Positions 1 to 7,418 are shown, counted from the first letter of the stretch. The stretch is DNA of 8,907 bases from an uncultured Dermatophilus sp. (GCA_945876925.1 CAMCQD010000052.1:1-8907); one strand, 5' to 3'. Notes: generated by a model from the letters alone, not told the origin. Made by a program: numbers and translations.

Positions 1-664
1 CGACCAGCCCGGGCGCCTCATCGAGCAGGCAGAACATGCTCGCCTGGGCGCCCCCGTAGGAGTCCGCGTCGATGAGCAGGGTCTCCAGGCCGCGCCGGGC
101 CAGCGCCCCGGCCAGGCCTGCGGCGATGGTCGAGCGGCCGGGCGCCCCGGTAGGGCCCCAGACGGCGATCACCTGCCGCCGGGCGACCCCGTACACCAGC
201 GGCAGCGAAGTCGGCGAGGCCTGCCGCCAGATCACCCCGGACAGATCCTGCTCCGAGCCGGCTGCCCCGGCACCCCGCGGAGCGGAGCGCAGCGCCGGAT
301 TCGGGCGCCGGTGCCCCCTGGCGTCGGTGAGGGCCCGGGCGACCGCCTCCGGGCTGGAGTCGACGAAGATCCGCGCGTCCACGCCCATCCGGCGCAGCTG
401 CTTGGAGGCGGTGCTGTCGCCGGTGCCGACCGCGCCGACGACCGCGATACCCCGGGCGTGCAGCGCTGAGACCGCCGGACGGTCCAGGCCGTCCAGGTCC
501 CCGGCGACCAGCGCGACCTCACCCAGGCGGGCCTCGGCGGCGGCGAGCAACGCGGTGACGTCCTCGCACTCGGCGGCGACCTCCACCCCGGCGGAGCCGG
601 ACAGCGTGGCGCGCAGCGAACCGACCTGGCCTGCCAGCAGGACCCGGACGCGGACGTGCTTCAC
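1..664 (-). CDS. CpaE/MinD-like P-loop ATPase, N-terminal part (3' end beyond the left edge)
   Basis: 221 residues are visible; the gene runs off the left edge. Residues about 4-112 look like a receiver-type alpha/beta domain, as in CpaE, in which an N-terminal pseudo-receiver precedes a ParA/MinD-type ATPase. A poorly conserved linker (about 113-160) leads into the ATPase core: strand VIAVWG, then the loop GPTGAPGRST at 170-179, then the helix and strand TLLIDAD at 195-201. The loop lacks both lysines of the usual deviant Walker A motif (KGGxGK[ST]), with Arg at the catalytic Lys position. From memory, this GPTGAPGR[ST]T form recurs in actinobacterial CpaE-like proteins. CpaE relatives place Tad/Flp pilus machinery or act in septum or polar positioning; which applies here cannot be seen. 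The GTG start at 662-664 is the first start in frame with the domain; upstream on the minus strand lie a weak AGG 5 nt away and GAAGGGA further out. It is transcribed divergently from the helix-turn-helix gene. Class assignment is secure; the exact role is inference. Confidence 0.85.
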   Translation of the reverse strand, partial: MKHVRVRVLLAGQVGSLRATLSGSAGVEVAAECEDVTALLAAAEARLGEVALVAGDLDGLDRPAVSALHARGIAVVGAVGTGDSTASKQLRRMGVDARIFVDSSPEAVARALTDARGHRRPNPALRSAPRGAGAAGSEQDLSGVIWRQASPTSLPLVYGVARRQVIAVWGPTGAPGRSTIAAGLAGALARRGLETLLIDADSYGGAQASMFCLLDEAPGLV

Positions 665-727
665 GAATACCTGGTCCCTTCTATGAGCGAGCGGCCCGTC
701 GCGGTGCGCCATCGACTCCGGGCAGGG

Positions 728-736
728 TTATCCACA
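728..736 (+). promoter_or_regulatory. DnaA-box-like 9-mer TTATCCACA in a divergent intergenic region
   Basis: TTATCCACA matches the general bacterial DnaA box consensus (TTATNCACA) exactly. It lies 64 nt upstream of the ATPase start on one side and about 30 nt upstream of a possible -10 hexamer for the helix-turn-helix gene on the other. The 12-mer GGGTTATCCACA recurs at 1786-1797. A single box is not an origin; a DnaA-controlled promoter or titration site is possible. Alternatively, read on the minus strand (TGTGGATAACCC) it may be part of a promoter for the minus-strand gene. Confidence 0.4.
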
Positions 737-765
737 ACCTCGTCCGCGTCGCATGTCCCCTGGAC

Positions 766-771
766 TACACT
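766..771 (+). promoter_or_regulatory. Possible -10 element (TACACT) for the helix-turn-helix gene
   Basis: TACACT fits the actinobacterial housekeeping -10 pattern TANNNT. No recognisable -35 hexamer is found 16-18 nt upstream, where the sequence is GC-rich. If used, transcription would start near 778, leaving a leader of about 125 nt that contains the palindrome at 816-827. Confidence 0.25.
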
Positions 772-815
772 CGCGTCGATCGACACCCTACGGTCAACGT
801 GACGACCCACACCGG

Positions 816-827
816 GCCGGTACCGGC
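816..827. repeat. 12-bp perfect palindrome GCCGGTACCGGC upstream of the helix-turn-helix gene
   Basis: GCCGGTACCGGC is its own reverse complement and ends 75 nt before the ATG at 903. It could be an operator for a dimeric regulator. In DNA this GC-rich, short palindromes also occur by chance. Confidence 0.3.
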
Positions 828-902
828 GGTTACCTGCGCCGGGCTGGCCCGATCCGGCCCGCCCGGGCCCGCCGGCACGTTCCGATGTGCGAAGGAGACT
901 CC

Positions 903-1166
903 ATGGCAGCGCGATTCCTGTTGCTGTCCGATGTCTGCGAGATCCTCAACATTTCCTCGGCTCAGGCATACGCCCTGGTCCGCAGCGGCGACCTGCCTGC
1001 CATCCGGATCGGGGGCCGGGGCCAGTGGCGCGTCGAGGCGACCGAGCTGGAGGCCTACATCCAGCGGATGTACGCCCAGACCCGCGCCTACCTCGCCGAG
1101 AACCCGGCGTCGCCGGTGCCGCGCGATGAGCTCGCCTCGGCGGCGAACGCCGACGACGCCCGCTGA
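903..1166 (+). CDS. Small helix-turn-helix DNA-binding protein (excisionase / BldC-like, HTH_17 type)
   Basis: This 87-residue protein is almost entirely one winged helix-turn-helix of the MerR/excisionase type. Residues about 6-30 (LLSDVCEILNISSAQAYALV) form the helix-turn-helix; the recognition stretch RSGDLPAIRIGGRGQWRV (27-44) forms the wing; ELEAYIQRMY follows as a helix. The last 25 residues look disordered. There is no ligand-binding or dimerisation domain, as in BldC and the small actinobacterial 'excisionase family' regulators. The start is well supported: GAAGGAG at 891-897 sits 5 nt before ATG. An in-frame extension to 753 has no such site and encodes low-complexity residues. It is divergent from the CpaE-like ATPase, and its 3' end overlaps the opposite gene by 79 bp. 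Homologues often accompany CpaE/SAF-domain genes in actinobacteria, so regulation of the neighbouring operon is plausible. Its targets cannot be read from the sequence. No integrase or phage gene is nearby, so a true excisionase role is unlikely. Confidence 0.9.
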   Translation: MAARFLLLSDVCEILNISSAQAYALVRSGDLPAIRIGGRGQWRVEATELEAYIQRMYAQTRAYLAENPASPVPRDELASAANADDAR

Positions 1167-1711
1167 TCCAGGTTGGTCGTAATAGCCACGATCGACCGGT
1201 ACGGGATGACCCGGGAGGCCAGCACGTTACGCGTGCGCCGGGCCGACTCCGGCGGATGCTGCGCGAGCTCGAAGAAATCCGCCCCGACGATATCGACCGT
1301 GCCGGTGCGCACCCGGCGCAGCTCATCCTCGACGACCACCGGCACCCGGTGCCGGGCGAGCACGCGCAGGGCGTGACCCAGGCCCAGGCGGCGGCGCGGA
1401 TCGGACGGCGTGGCCACCGAGCGCCCCAGCCCGGTCGCCTCGATGACGGCGTGCAGCGGGATGAGCACCTCGCCGCGGTGGCGTTCGTCCACCACGACCC
1501 AGTCCGCCCCGGCGTCCAGCACCTCGCCGCGGACGAGGCGCCCGCCTCGCAGCAGCAGCTCGATCCGGCCGTCGTTGGCGCGGAACCGGTCCGACAGCTC
1601 CACCCGCGCTAGTTCACGTCTGACCCGGTCTGCGATCTCGGACTCGCGGCTCGCTCGCTCGTGCTCGTCGAGCATGCCCTCAAGATCGGTGAACAGACGC
1701 TCCCAGCGCAT
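1088..1711 (-). CDS. Conserved actinobacterial protein of unknown function with two Sm-like repeats
   Basis: This 207-residue protein has no characterised function that I know of. It resembles a conserved family found near secA in actinobacteria, with the typical opening MRWERLFTDLEG. Residues 10-45 are charged and helical (EHERASRESEIADRVRRELA). Two similar small beta domains follow: about 49-94 (ELLLRGGRLVRGEVLDAGAD, VLIPLHAVIEA) and about 122-178 (VRTGTVDIVGADFFELAQ, RVIPYRSIVAIT). Both have the 'G x v x x v G a D (w/f)' turn and a final 'IP...I' strand, which suggests an Sm/LSm-like barrel duplicated in tandem; this fold is inference. Residues after about 180 are Ala/Ser-rich and overlap the opposite helix-turn-helix gene. 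Start: ATG at 1709-1711 has GGAAGGGGG 7 nt upstream; the in-frame extension to 1870 has no support and runs into the divergent regulatory region. Some annotations label homologues 'Fis family regulator', for which I see no basis. Confidence 0.78.
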   Translation of the reverse strand: MRWERLFTDLEGMLDEHERASRESEIADRVRRELARVELSDRFRANDGRIELLLRGGRLVRGEVLDAGADWVVVDERHRGEVLIPLHAVIEATGLGRSVATPSDPRRRLGLGHALRVLARHRVPVVVEDELRRVRTGTVDIVGADFFELAQHPPESARRTRNVLASRVIPYRSIVAITTNLDQRASSAFAAEASSSRGTGDAGFSAR

Positions 1712-1788
1712 GTGCGGACCCCCTTCCCTGACCGGATACCACCCAACAAGCCCAGGGCGCACCACAGCAACCGGCAGCCGGACCCGGG

Positions 1789-1797
1789 TTATCCACA
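1789..1797 (+). promoter_or_regulatory. Second DnaA-box-like 9-mer TTATCCACA, in the 1712-1894 divergent region
   Basis: This is an exact TTATCCACA, again preceded by GGG, in the same orientation as the site at 728-736. It lies 77 nt upstream of the Sm-like-repeat gene and about 100 nt upstream of the Rv3235-family start. Five bases on, a 10-bp direct repeat begins, so the site sits in the most AT-rich patch of this intergenic stretch. DnaA binding is a hypothesis. A promoter element for the minus-strand gene (TGTGGATAACCC) is the main alternative. Confidence 0.4.
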
Positions 1798-1802
1798 GAT
1801 CA

Positions 1803-1826
1803 GCATCAAACTGCATCAAACTGCAT
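1803..1826. repeat. 10-bp tandem repeat GCATCAAACT, 2.4 copies
   Basis: GCATCAAACT at 1803-1812 is repeated exactly at 1813-1822 and followed by GCAT. The 10-bp period is about one helical turn, which would place bound proteins on one DNA face. It lies between two divergent genes and next to a DnaA-box-like site, so it is a candidate regulator-binding site. It could also simply be a short slippage repeat. Confidence 0.5.
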
Positions 1827-1894
1827 GATGCGCGACTAAAGTGCGACGAGAAGAGACCGGGACAGCCCACGGGCCGAAACGAGAGGGTGCCGCA

Positions 1895-2593
1895 GTGTCA
1901 GTTGCCTGCAGCGAGCCAGTCGCGCCGACCTGGCGGGTACGCACGGTCCCGGCGCGCACGCCAGCGCCACTCGAGCTAGCCGGGCCCTGGCCCGGCTCAC
2001 CCCCCGGGTCCCGAGCCAGTTCAGGGGCCGGCTCGGGACCGGGGGCATCAGCGGCCGCCGGGGCACGTTCAGGGACAGCCCCGGCGGCCCGCTCCCGGGG
2101 CGCCTCCCCCGCAGGGCCTTCCCTAGGCACCGGATCAGCCGGCCCCGGCCGGCTCCGCCCGGTGCAGGGCACCCTCGAACTGGAACTACCCGCCCCCCGG
2201 CCGCGCCTGCGCGCAGTCCCCGCAGGCCCGGGAACGCCAGCCGGCCCTGGGGGCACCGCGGCCGCCGCACTGCCGGACGCCCGGACCTTCGCCGCCCACA
2301 TCGCCCTGACCCTGGTCGAGGTGATGTGCGCGAACCGGCCGCTCGCGCACATCGTGCGAGTCACCTCACCAGGGGTGTACGCCTCAGTCGAACGGCGCCG
2401 CCGGGTGCCGGGCACCCATCACCGCAGCCTCCACCGGGGCATGCGAGTACGCCAGGTCATCGGCTGCTCCCCCGCGCCCGGGGTCTACGAGGCGGCTGTC
2501 GTGCTCGACGACACCCGGTACGCGCGCGCCATGGCCCTGCGCCTGCAAGGACGCGACGGGCGCTGGCAGGTCACCGAACTGCGCTTCACCTGA
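1895..2593 (+). CDS. Rv3235-family protein (DUF6459 domain), low-complexity N-terminus
   Basis: 232 residues. The last ~107 (126-232) are the conserved part: helix FAAHIALTLVEVMCANRPLA, then VTSPGVYASVERRRR, then VRQVIGCSPAPGVYEAAVVL, ending in YARAMALRLQGRDGRWQVTE. The 'rPla ... V....pg V yea ... R A x A l R L x g r d g R W' pattern is that of M. tuberculosis Rv3235 and DUF6459 proteins, which lie convergent to the secA operon in many actinobacteria. The fold resembles small SecB/NTF2-like cone proteins, but no function is established. Residues 20-125 are Ala/Gly/Pro/Ser-rich and probably disordered; their DNA carries a run of strong inverted repeats (1978-2169). Start: GTG at 1895 has GAGAGGG 7 nt upstream. 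A GTG 18 codons earlier (1841) has no ribosome binding site. The TGA stop at 2591-2593 is part of a 14-bp inverted repeat shared with the secA stop. No signal peptide or membrane segment is visible. Confidence 0.85.
   Translation: MSVACSEPVAPTWRVRTVPARTPAPLELAGPWPGSPPGSRASSGAGSGPGASAAAGARSGTAPAARSRGASPAGPSLGTGSAGPGRLRPVQGTLELELPAPRPRLRAVPAGPGTPAGPGGTAAAALPDARTFAAHIALTLVEVMCANRPLAHIVRVTSPGVYASVERRRRVPGTHHRSLHRGMRVRQVIGCSPAPGVYEAAVVLDDTRYARAMALRLQGRDGRWQVTELRFT
1978..1997. repeat. Inverted repeat H1: 9-bp perfect arms, 2-nt spacer
   Basis: AGCCGGGCC at 1978-1986 pairs exactly with GGCCCGGCT at 1989-1997, separated only by CT. It is the first of four consecutive inverted repeats inside the low-complexity half of the Rv3235-family gene. 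With a 2-nt loop, a few central pairs would have to open in RNA. Confidence 0.6.
2001..2045. repeat. Inverted repeat H2: 16-bp stem with one bulged G
   Basis: GGTCCCGAGCC at 2007-2017 pairs perfectly with GGCTCGGGACC at 2030-2040 around a 12-nt loop. CCCCC at 2001-2005 and GGGGG at 2041-2045 extend the stem past a single unpaired G at 2006. This would be a very stable hairpin within coding sequence. The flanking sequence has no T-tract on either strand. Confidence 0.65.
2053..2089. repeat. Inverted repeat H3: 12-bp perfect arms, 13-nt loop
   Basis: GGCCGCCGGGGC at 2053-2064 is the exact reverse complement of GCCCCGGCGGCC at 2078-2089. It follows H2 by 7 bp. The encoded peptide is Ala/Gly/Pro-rich, so the codons leave room for pairing without constraining function. 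Confidence 0.65.
2121..2169. repeat. Inverted repeat H4: nested arms of 4, 7 and 8 bp
   Basis: AGCCGGCC (2137-2144) pairs with GGCCGGCT (2147-2154). Outside it GCACCGG (2127-2133) pairs with CCGGTGC (2159-2165), and CCCT (2121-2124) with AGGG (2166-2169). Small unpaired stretches separate the blocks. The inner arms resemble those of H1 (AGCCGG...CCGGCT). Confidence 0.55.
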
Positions 2594-2676
2594 CTCCCCG
2601 GGCCACCCGCCGCCAGTGCCTCCCGGGTTCGCAGGTTCCGGGCCTGGCCGCTGGTTTCAGCCTGCGGCCCGGGGAG

Positions 2677-2679
<3 letters not shown>
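2591..2679. terminator. 14-bp perfect inverted repeat containing both stop codons of convergent genes; likely bidirectional terminator
   Basis: TGACTCCCCGGGCC at 2591-2604 is the exact reverse complement of GGCCCGGGGAGTCA at 2666-2679, with 61 nt between. The outermost three bases of each arm are the TGA stop codon of the gene ending there (Rv3235-family on plus, secA on minus), so either transcript would fold the same stem starting at its own stop codon. GCAGG (2631-2635) and CCTGC (2661-2665) offer a smaller inner hairpin next to the right arm. Only ATTT follows the stem on the plus strand, and there is no T-tract on the minus strand; U-poor terminators are common in actinobacteria. The pairing is certain; termination is inferred from position. 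Confidence 0.55.
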
Positions 2680-5451
<2,772 letters not shown>

Positions 5452-5495
5452 GAACACTCCTGTGCAAGGGCGGCCTGACGGCCACCGGCTGGTGC

Positions 5496-5512
5496 GGCGG
5501 CCAGTGGCCGCC
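5496..5512 (-). promoter_or_regulatory. Hairpin in the secA leader (7-bp arms, 3-nt loop)
   Basis: GGCGGCC (5496-5502) and GGCCGCC (5506-5512) are perfect inverted repeats around AGT. The hairpin lies 44 nt upstream of the secA start codon, and a second small GGCC/GGCC pairing is possible between it and the ribosome binding site. It could tune secA translation, but no SecM-like arrest peptide or leader ORF is visible. Confidence 0.3.
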
Positions 5513-5516
5513 CGCC

Positions 5517-5544
5517 TGTCAACGTGATCTGTCTTTAGGCTAAA
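5517..5544 (-). promoter_or_regulatory. AT-rich patch upstream of secA, possible promoter
   Basis: This is the only AT-rich segment between hpf and secA. On the minus strand it reads TTTAGCCTAAAG (a near-palindrome, TTTAG/CTAAA) and then TTGACA (5522 to 5517). TTGACA has no acceptable -10 downstream, and TAGCCT as a -10 has no good -35, so no complete promoter can be assigned. A secA promoter here is likely from position only. Confidence 0.25.
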
Positions 5545-5566
5545 CGCTGCCCGCCGCGGAATCGTT

Positions 5567-5582
5567 CACGGATCCATCCGTG
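5567..5582. repeat. Interrupted palindrome CACGGAT-CC-ATCCGTG between hpf and secA
   Basis: Perfect 7-bp arms surround a 2-bp centre. CCCGCC (5550-5555) and GGCGGG (5582-5587) could extend a looser outer stem. It lies upstream of the AT-rich secA patch on the minus strand, so it could be an operator or the end of an hpf terminator. Confidence 0.35.
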
Positions 5583-5613
5583 GCGGGCCCCAGCCCGCGA
5601 GCGGCGCTCATGC

Positions 5614-5649
5614 CGATGGCGGCCCCCTTAGCGTGGCGGGCCGCCATCG
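5614..5649 (-). terminator. 12-bp perfect hairpin 3' of hpf, probable terminator or processing site
   Basis: CGATGGCGGCCC (5614-5625) is the exact reverse complement of GGGCCGCCATCG (5638-5649), with a 12-nt loop. In the minus-strand transcript it begins 51 nt after the hpf stop codon. No U-tract follows, so it would be a U-less actinobacterial terminator or an RNA-stabilising hairpin. A smaller stem, GCCGGC-CAGC-GCCGGC (5660-5675), lies just before it. Confidence 0.5.
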
Positions 5650-5700
5650 ACGAGCATTAGCCGGCCAGCGCCGGCGAGCCAGGACCCGCCGGCGCACCGG

Positions 5701-6360
5701 TCACATGGCCGCCGGGAACTCCTCGGTCACCTCCAGCTGGATGACCCCGTAGTCCCAGCCGCGGCGGCGGTACACCACCGAAGGACGGCCGGACTCCTTG
5801 TCCTGGTACAGGAAGAAGTCATGCCCGACCAGCTCCATGCTGTACAGCGCCTGATCCAGCGACATCGGCGGCGAGCTGTGCACCTTCTCGCGCACGTGCA
5901 CCGGCGACTCCCCGGAAGCACCCAGGCGGGCGTCAAGCTCGTCAGCCTCGTCCGCCGGCGCCTCCGCAGCCTCCGGCGCGGGCTCGCGGGCCCCGTTCCC
6001 CAGCGCCGCGATCGCCAGATCGGCCGTCGCCGCGCCCAGATCGGGACCAGAGCGACGGCGCACCTTGCGCTTGGTGTTCGCCCGCCGGATCCGCTCCGAT
6101 AGCTTGTCCAGGGCCAGGTCGAGCGCGGAGTACTTGTCGTCCGAATACGCTTCGGCACGCAGAACCGGCCCCTTGGCGATGCAGGTGATCTCCACCCGCT
6201 CGCTGCCCTTGGGGGCACCTCGGCTCGTTTCCTCACTGACGACGACCTCGACACGCTGCGTCCGCGGGGCGTATTGCTCGATCTTGGCGAGCTTGTCGCC
6301 GCATAGGCGGCGGAAACGCTCGGAAACCTGGACGTGTCGCGCGGTGACGGTCAGTTCCAT
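5701..6360 (-). CDS. hpf: Ribosome hibernation promoting factor, long form (HPF/RaiA family)
   Basis: 219 residues. The N-terminal S30AE domain (about 1-100) has the family's beta-alpha-beta layout: MELTVTARHVQVSERFRRLC, then RVEVVVSEE, VEITCIAKGPVLRAEAYSDD, YSALDLALDKLSERIRR, and a basic KRKVRRR end. This domain binds the 30S decoding region of idle ribosomes. A linker of about 55 acidic, Ala-rich residues leads to the C-terminal domain (about 156-219: VREKVHSSPPMSLDQALYSM, HDFFLYQDKESGRPSVVYRR, DYGVIQL), which dimerises to form 100S ribosomes. The two-domain length marks the long form. Start: ATG at 6358-6360 with a perfect AGGAGG 5 nt upstream; the in-frame extension to 6486 is not homologous to the family. 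It lies between comF and secA as in mycobacteria. The 248-nt leader region suggests its own promoter, consistent with stationary-phase or stress control, but no specific sigma site is recognisable. Confidence 0.97.
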   Translation of the reverse strand: MELTVTARHVQVSERFRRLCGDKLAKIEQYAPRTQRVEVVVSEETSRGAPKGSERVEITCIAKGPVLRAEAYSDDKYSALDLALDKLSERIRRANTKRKVRRRSGPDLGAATADLAIAALGNGAREPAPEAAEAPADEADELDARLGASGESPVHVREKVHSSPPMSLDQALYSMELVGHDFFLYQDKESGRPSVVYRRRGWDYGVIQLEVTEEFPAAM

Positions 6361-6374
6361 GAGAACCTCCTGGG

Positions 6375-6389
6375 AGAGTCGCTGACTCT
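6375..6389 (-). promoter_or_regulatory. Small hairpin just upstream of the hpf ribosome binding site
   Basis: AGAGTC (6375-6380) and GACTCT (6384-6389) are perfect 6-bp arms around GCT. They lie three bases from the AGGAGG (6366-6371 on the complement). The hairpin could stack next to the ribosome binding site without hiding it. The effect is speculative. Confidence 0.25.
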
Positions 6390-6449
6390 GGCTGCGCTCG
6401 ATCGGCGCCGTAGGCGGGGCTCCCCGTCCGGCTGCCGACCAGACCACGT

Positions 6450-6481
6450 GCCCCGCGGATGCTCGCCTTCGCGAGTGGGGC
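6450..6481 (-). other. Nested inverted repeat in the comF-hpf intergenic region
   Basis: CTCGC-CTTC-GCGAG (6462-6475) is enclosed by GCCCC (6450-6454) and GGGGC (6477-6481), with an uneven internal loop. It lies between the comF stop and the hpf start and could attenuate or terminate read-through from comF. There is no U-tract. Upstream, the AT-rich TATATC (minus strand, 6584 to 6579) is the best -10-like patch for hpf but has no matching -35. Confidence 0.25.
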
Positions 6482-6608
6482 ATCACCTCTTCCGTCCTGC
6501 GCTACCGGGACGGCCAGCCCCGCCGGGCCCGGTGACCAGCACGACGATCACCGGCAATGACAGGCGCTGACACGTGCCGATATATGAACGTTAGATGACC
6601 GGGGGCGT

Positions 6609-7418
6609 TCATGGGGCCCAGGCGCACCGGTCCGCCCGCGGCGGCGTCGCCGCGACCACGGCCGCCACCACCTGCGGCGCACCGGCCGCGCGCAGCACCC
6701 GGGCCGCCTCGGTGAGGGTCGCCCCGGTGGTGCACACGTCATCGACCACGATCACCGCGGGCACCGGGAGGCTCAGCCGGCCCGGACGGGTCCGCAGGCA
6801 CATGGATCCGTGCAGGTTACGGGCTCGCGCCGCCCGGTCCAGGCCACGCTGATCGGCTACCCGGCGGCGCTGGCGCAGCAGCCTGGCAAACGTGAGCGGA
6901 GCCCAGCCCGCCCCTGAGCCGGACCCGCCGACCCCGCCGGGCCCCCAGGACGGCAGGGGAAGCACCCCCTCCCGCAATGCGACCCTCACCAGGGCATGCA
7001 ACGGGACATCCCCGCGCCGGGCCCGGGCCCGCGCCGACGAGGGCACCGGCACCACCAGCACCTGCGAGACCGCTCCCAGGCCGGTCAGCGCCGCGCCGAT
7101 CGCCGCGCCCAGCCCCCGGCCGAGCACCGCAGCCAGATCCCGGCGGGAACCGTCCTTGTACGCCACCAGGGCGCGGGCCAGCCCCGCGGTGAACCAGGCC
7201 GACGCCCACGTGCGCGGCGGCCCCGGGGAACTCCCGGCGGCAGGCAGATCGATCGCGAACGGGCGCCCCGGCGGGATGCCGCTACGGGCGGCGCACCGGG
7301 GGCACCACCGGGTGCCGGCCGCGCCGCAGCCGCCGCAGCATGCCGGGAGCACCAGGTCGAGGGCGTCGAGCAGGAGGCTCACCCTTGAGAGCATGCCCGG
7401 CGGGGACCGTGCGGGCAC
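6609..7418 (-). CDS. comF: ComF-family phosphoribosyltransferase-like protein
   Basis: 269 residues from the first start. Residues 27-42 hold a zinc-ribbon-like motif, CCGGCGAAGTRWCPRC (Cys 28, 31, 39, 42), which opens ComF proteins. The rest is a type I phosphoribosyltransferase domain: VLVVPVPSS at 120-128, RRRVADQRGLDRAARARNL at 184-201, and the PRPP loop VIVVDDVCTTGAT at 222-234 with both acidic residues. ComF in transformable Gram-positives helps natural DNA uptake; in most actinobacteria its job is unknown, and the gene simply accompanies lpqB and hpf. A Gly/Ser-rich insert, WGPGGVGGSGSGAG (158-171), interrupts the core. Start is uncertain: GTG at 7418 has a weak GGA 5 nt upstream; ATG at 7394 gives a more family-like N-terminus but no ribosome binding site; GTG at 7382 is another option. 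It follows lpqB by 46 nt or more, so co-transcription is likely. Confidence 0.92.
   Translation of the reverse strand: MPARSPPGMLSRVSLLLDALDLVLPACCGGCGAAGTRWCPRCAARSGIPPGRPFAIDLPAAGSSPGPPRTWASAWFTAGLARALVAYKDGSRRDLAAVLGRGLGAAIGAALTGLGAVSQVLVVPVPSSARARARRGDVPLHALVRVALREGVLPLPSWGPGGVGGSGSGAGWAPLTFARLLRQRRRVADQRGLDRAARARNLHGSMCLRTRPGRLSLPVPAVIVVDDVCTTGATLTEAARVLRAAGAPQVVAAVVAATPPRADRCAWAP

Noticed and set aside
903..1166. A phage or integrative-element excisionase
   Set aside because: The helix-turn-helix belongs to the same superfamily, but no integrase, attachment repeat, tRNA or composition break is seen, and its surroundings are conserved chromosomal genes.
728..1797. An origin of replication, suggested by DnaA-box-like sites
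   Set aside because: Only two boxes about 1 kb apart are present, with coding genes between them, and neither dnaA nor dnaN nor an AT-rich unwinding region is nearby.
1816..2415. A minus-strand open frame opposite the Rv3235-family gene
   Set aside because: The conserved C-terminal domain is on the plus strand. The minus frame is low-complexity Pro/Gly/Ala/Arg and covers the divergent promoter region.
6584..6612. Inverted repeat ATGAACG ... CGTTCAT overlapping the comF stop as a terminator
   Set aside because: The arms are only 7 bp and not GC-rich, the loop is 15 nt, and no U-tract follows on the minus strand; chance pairing is a sufficient explanation.
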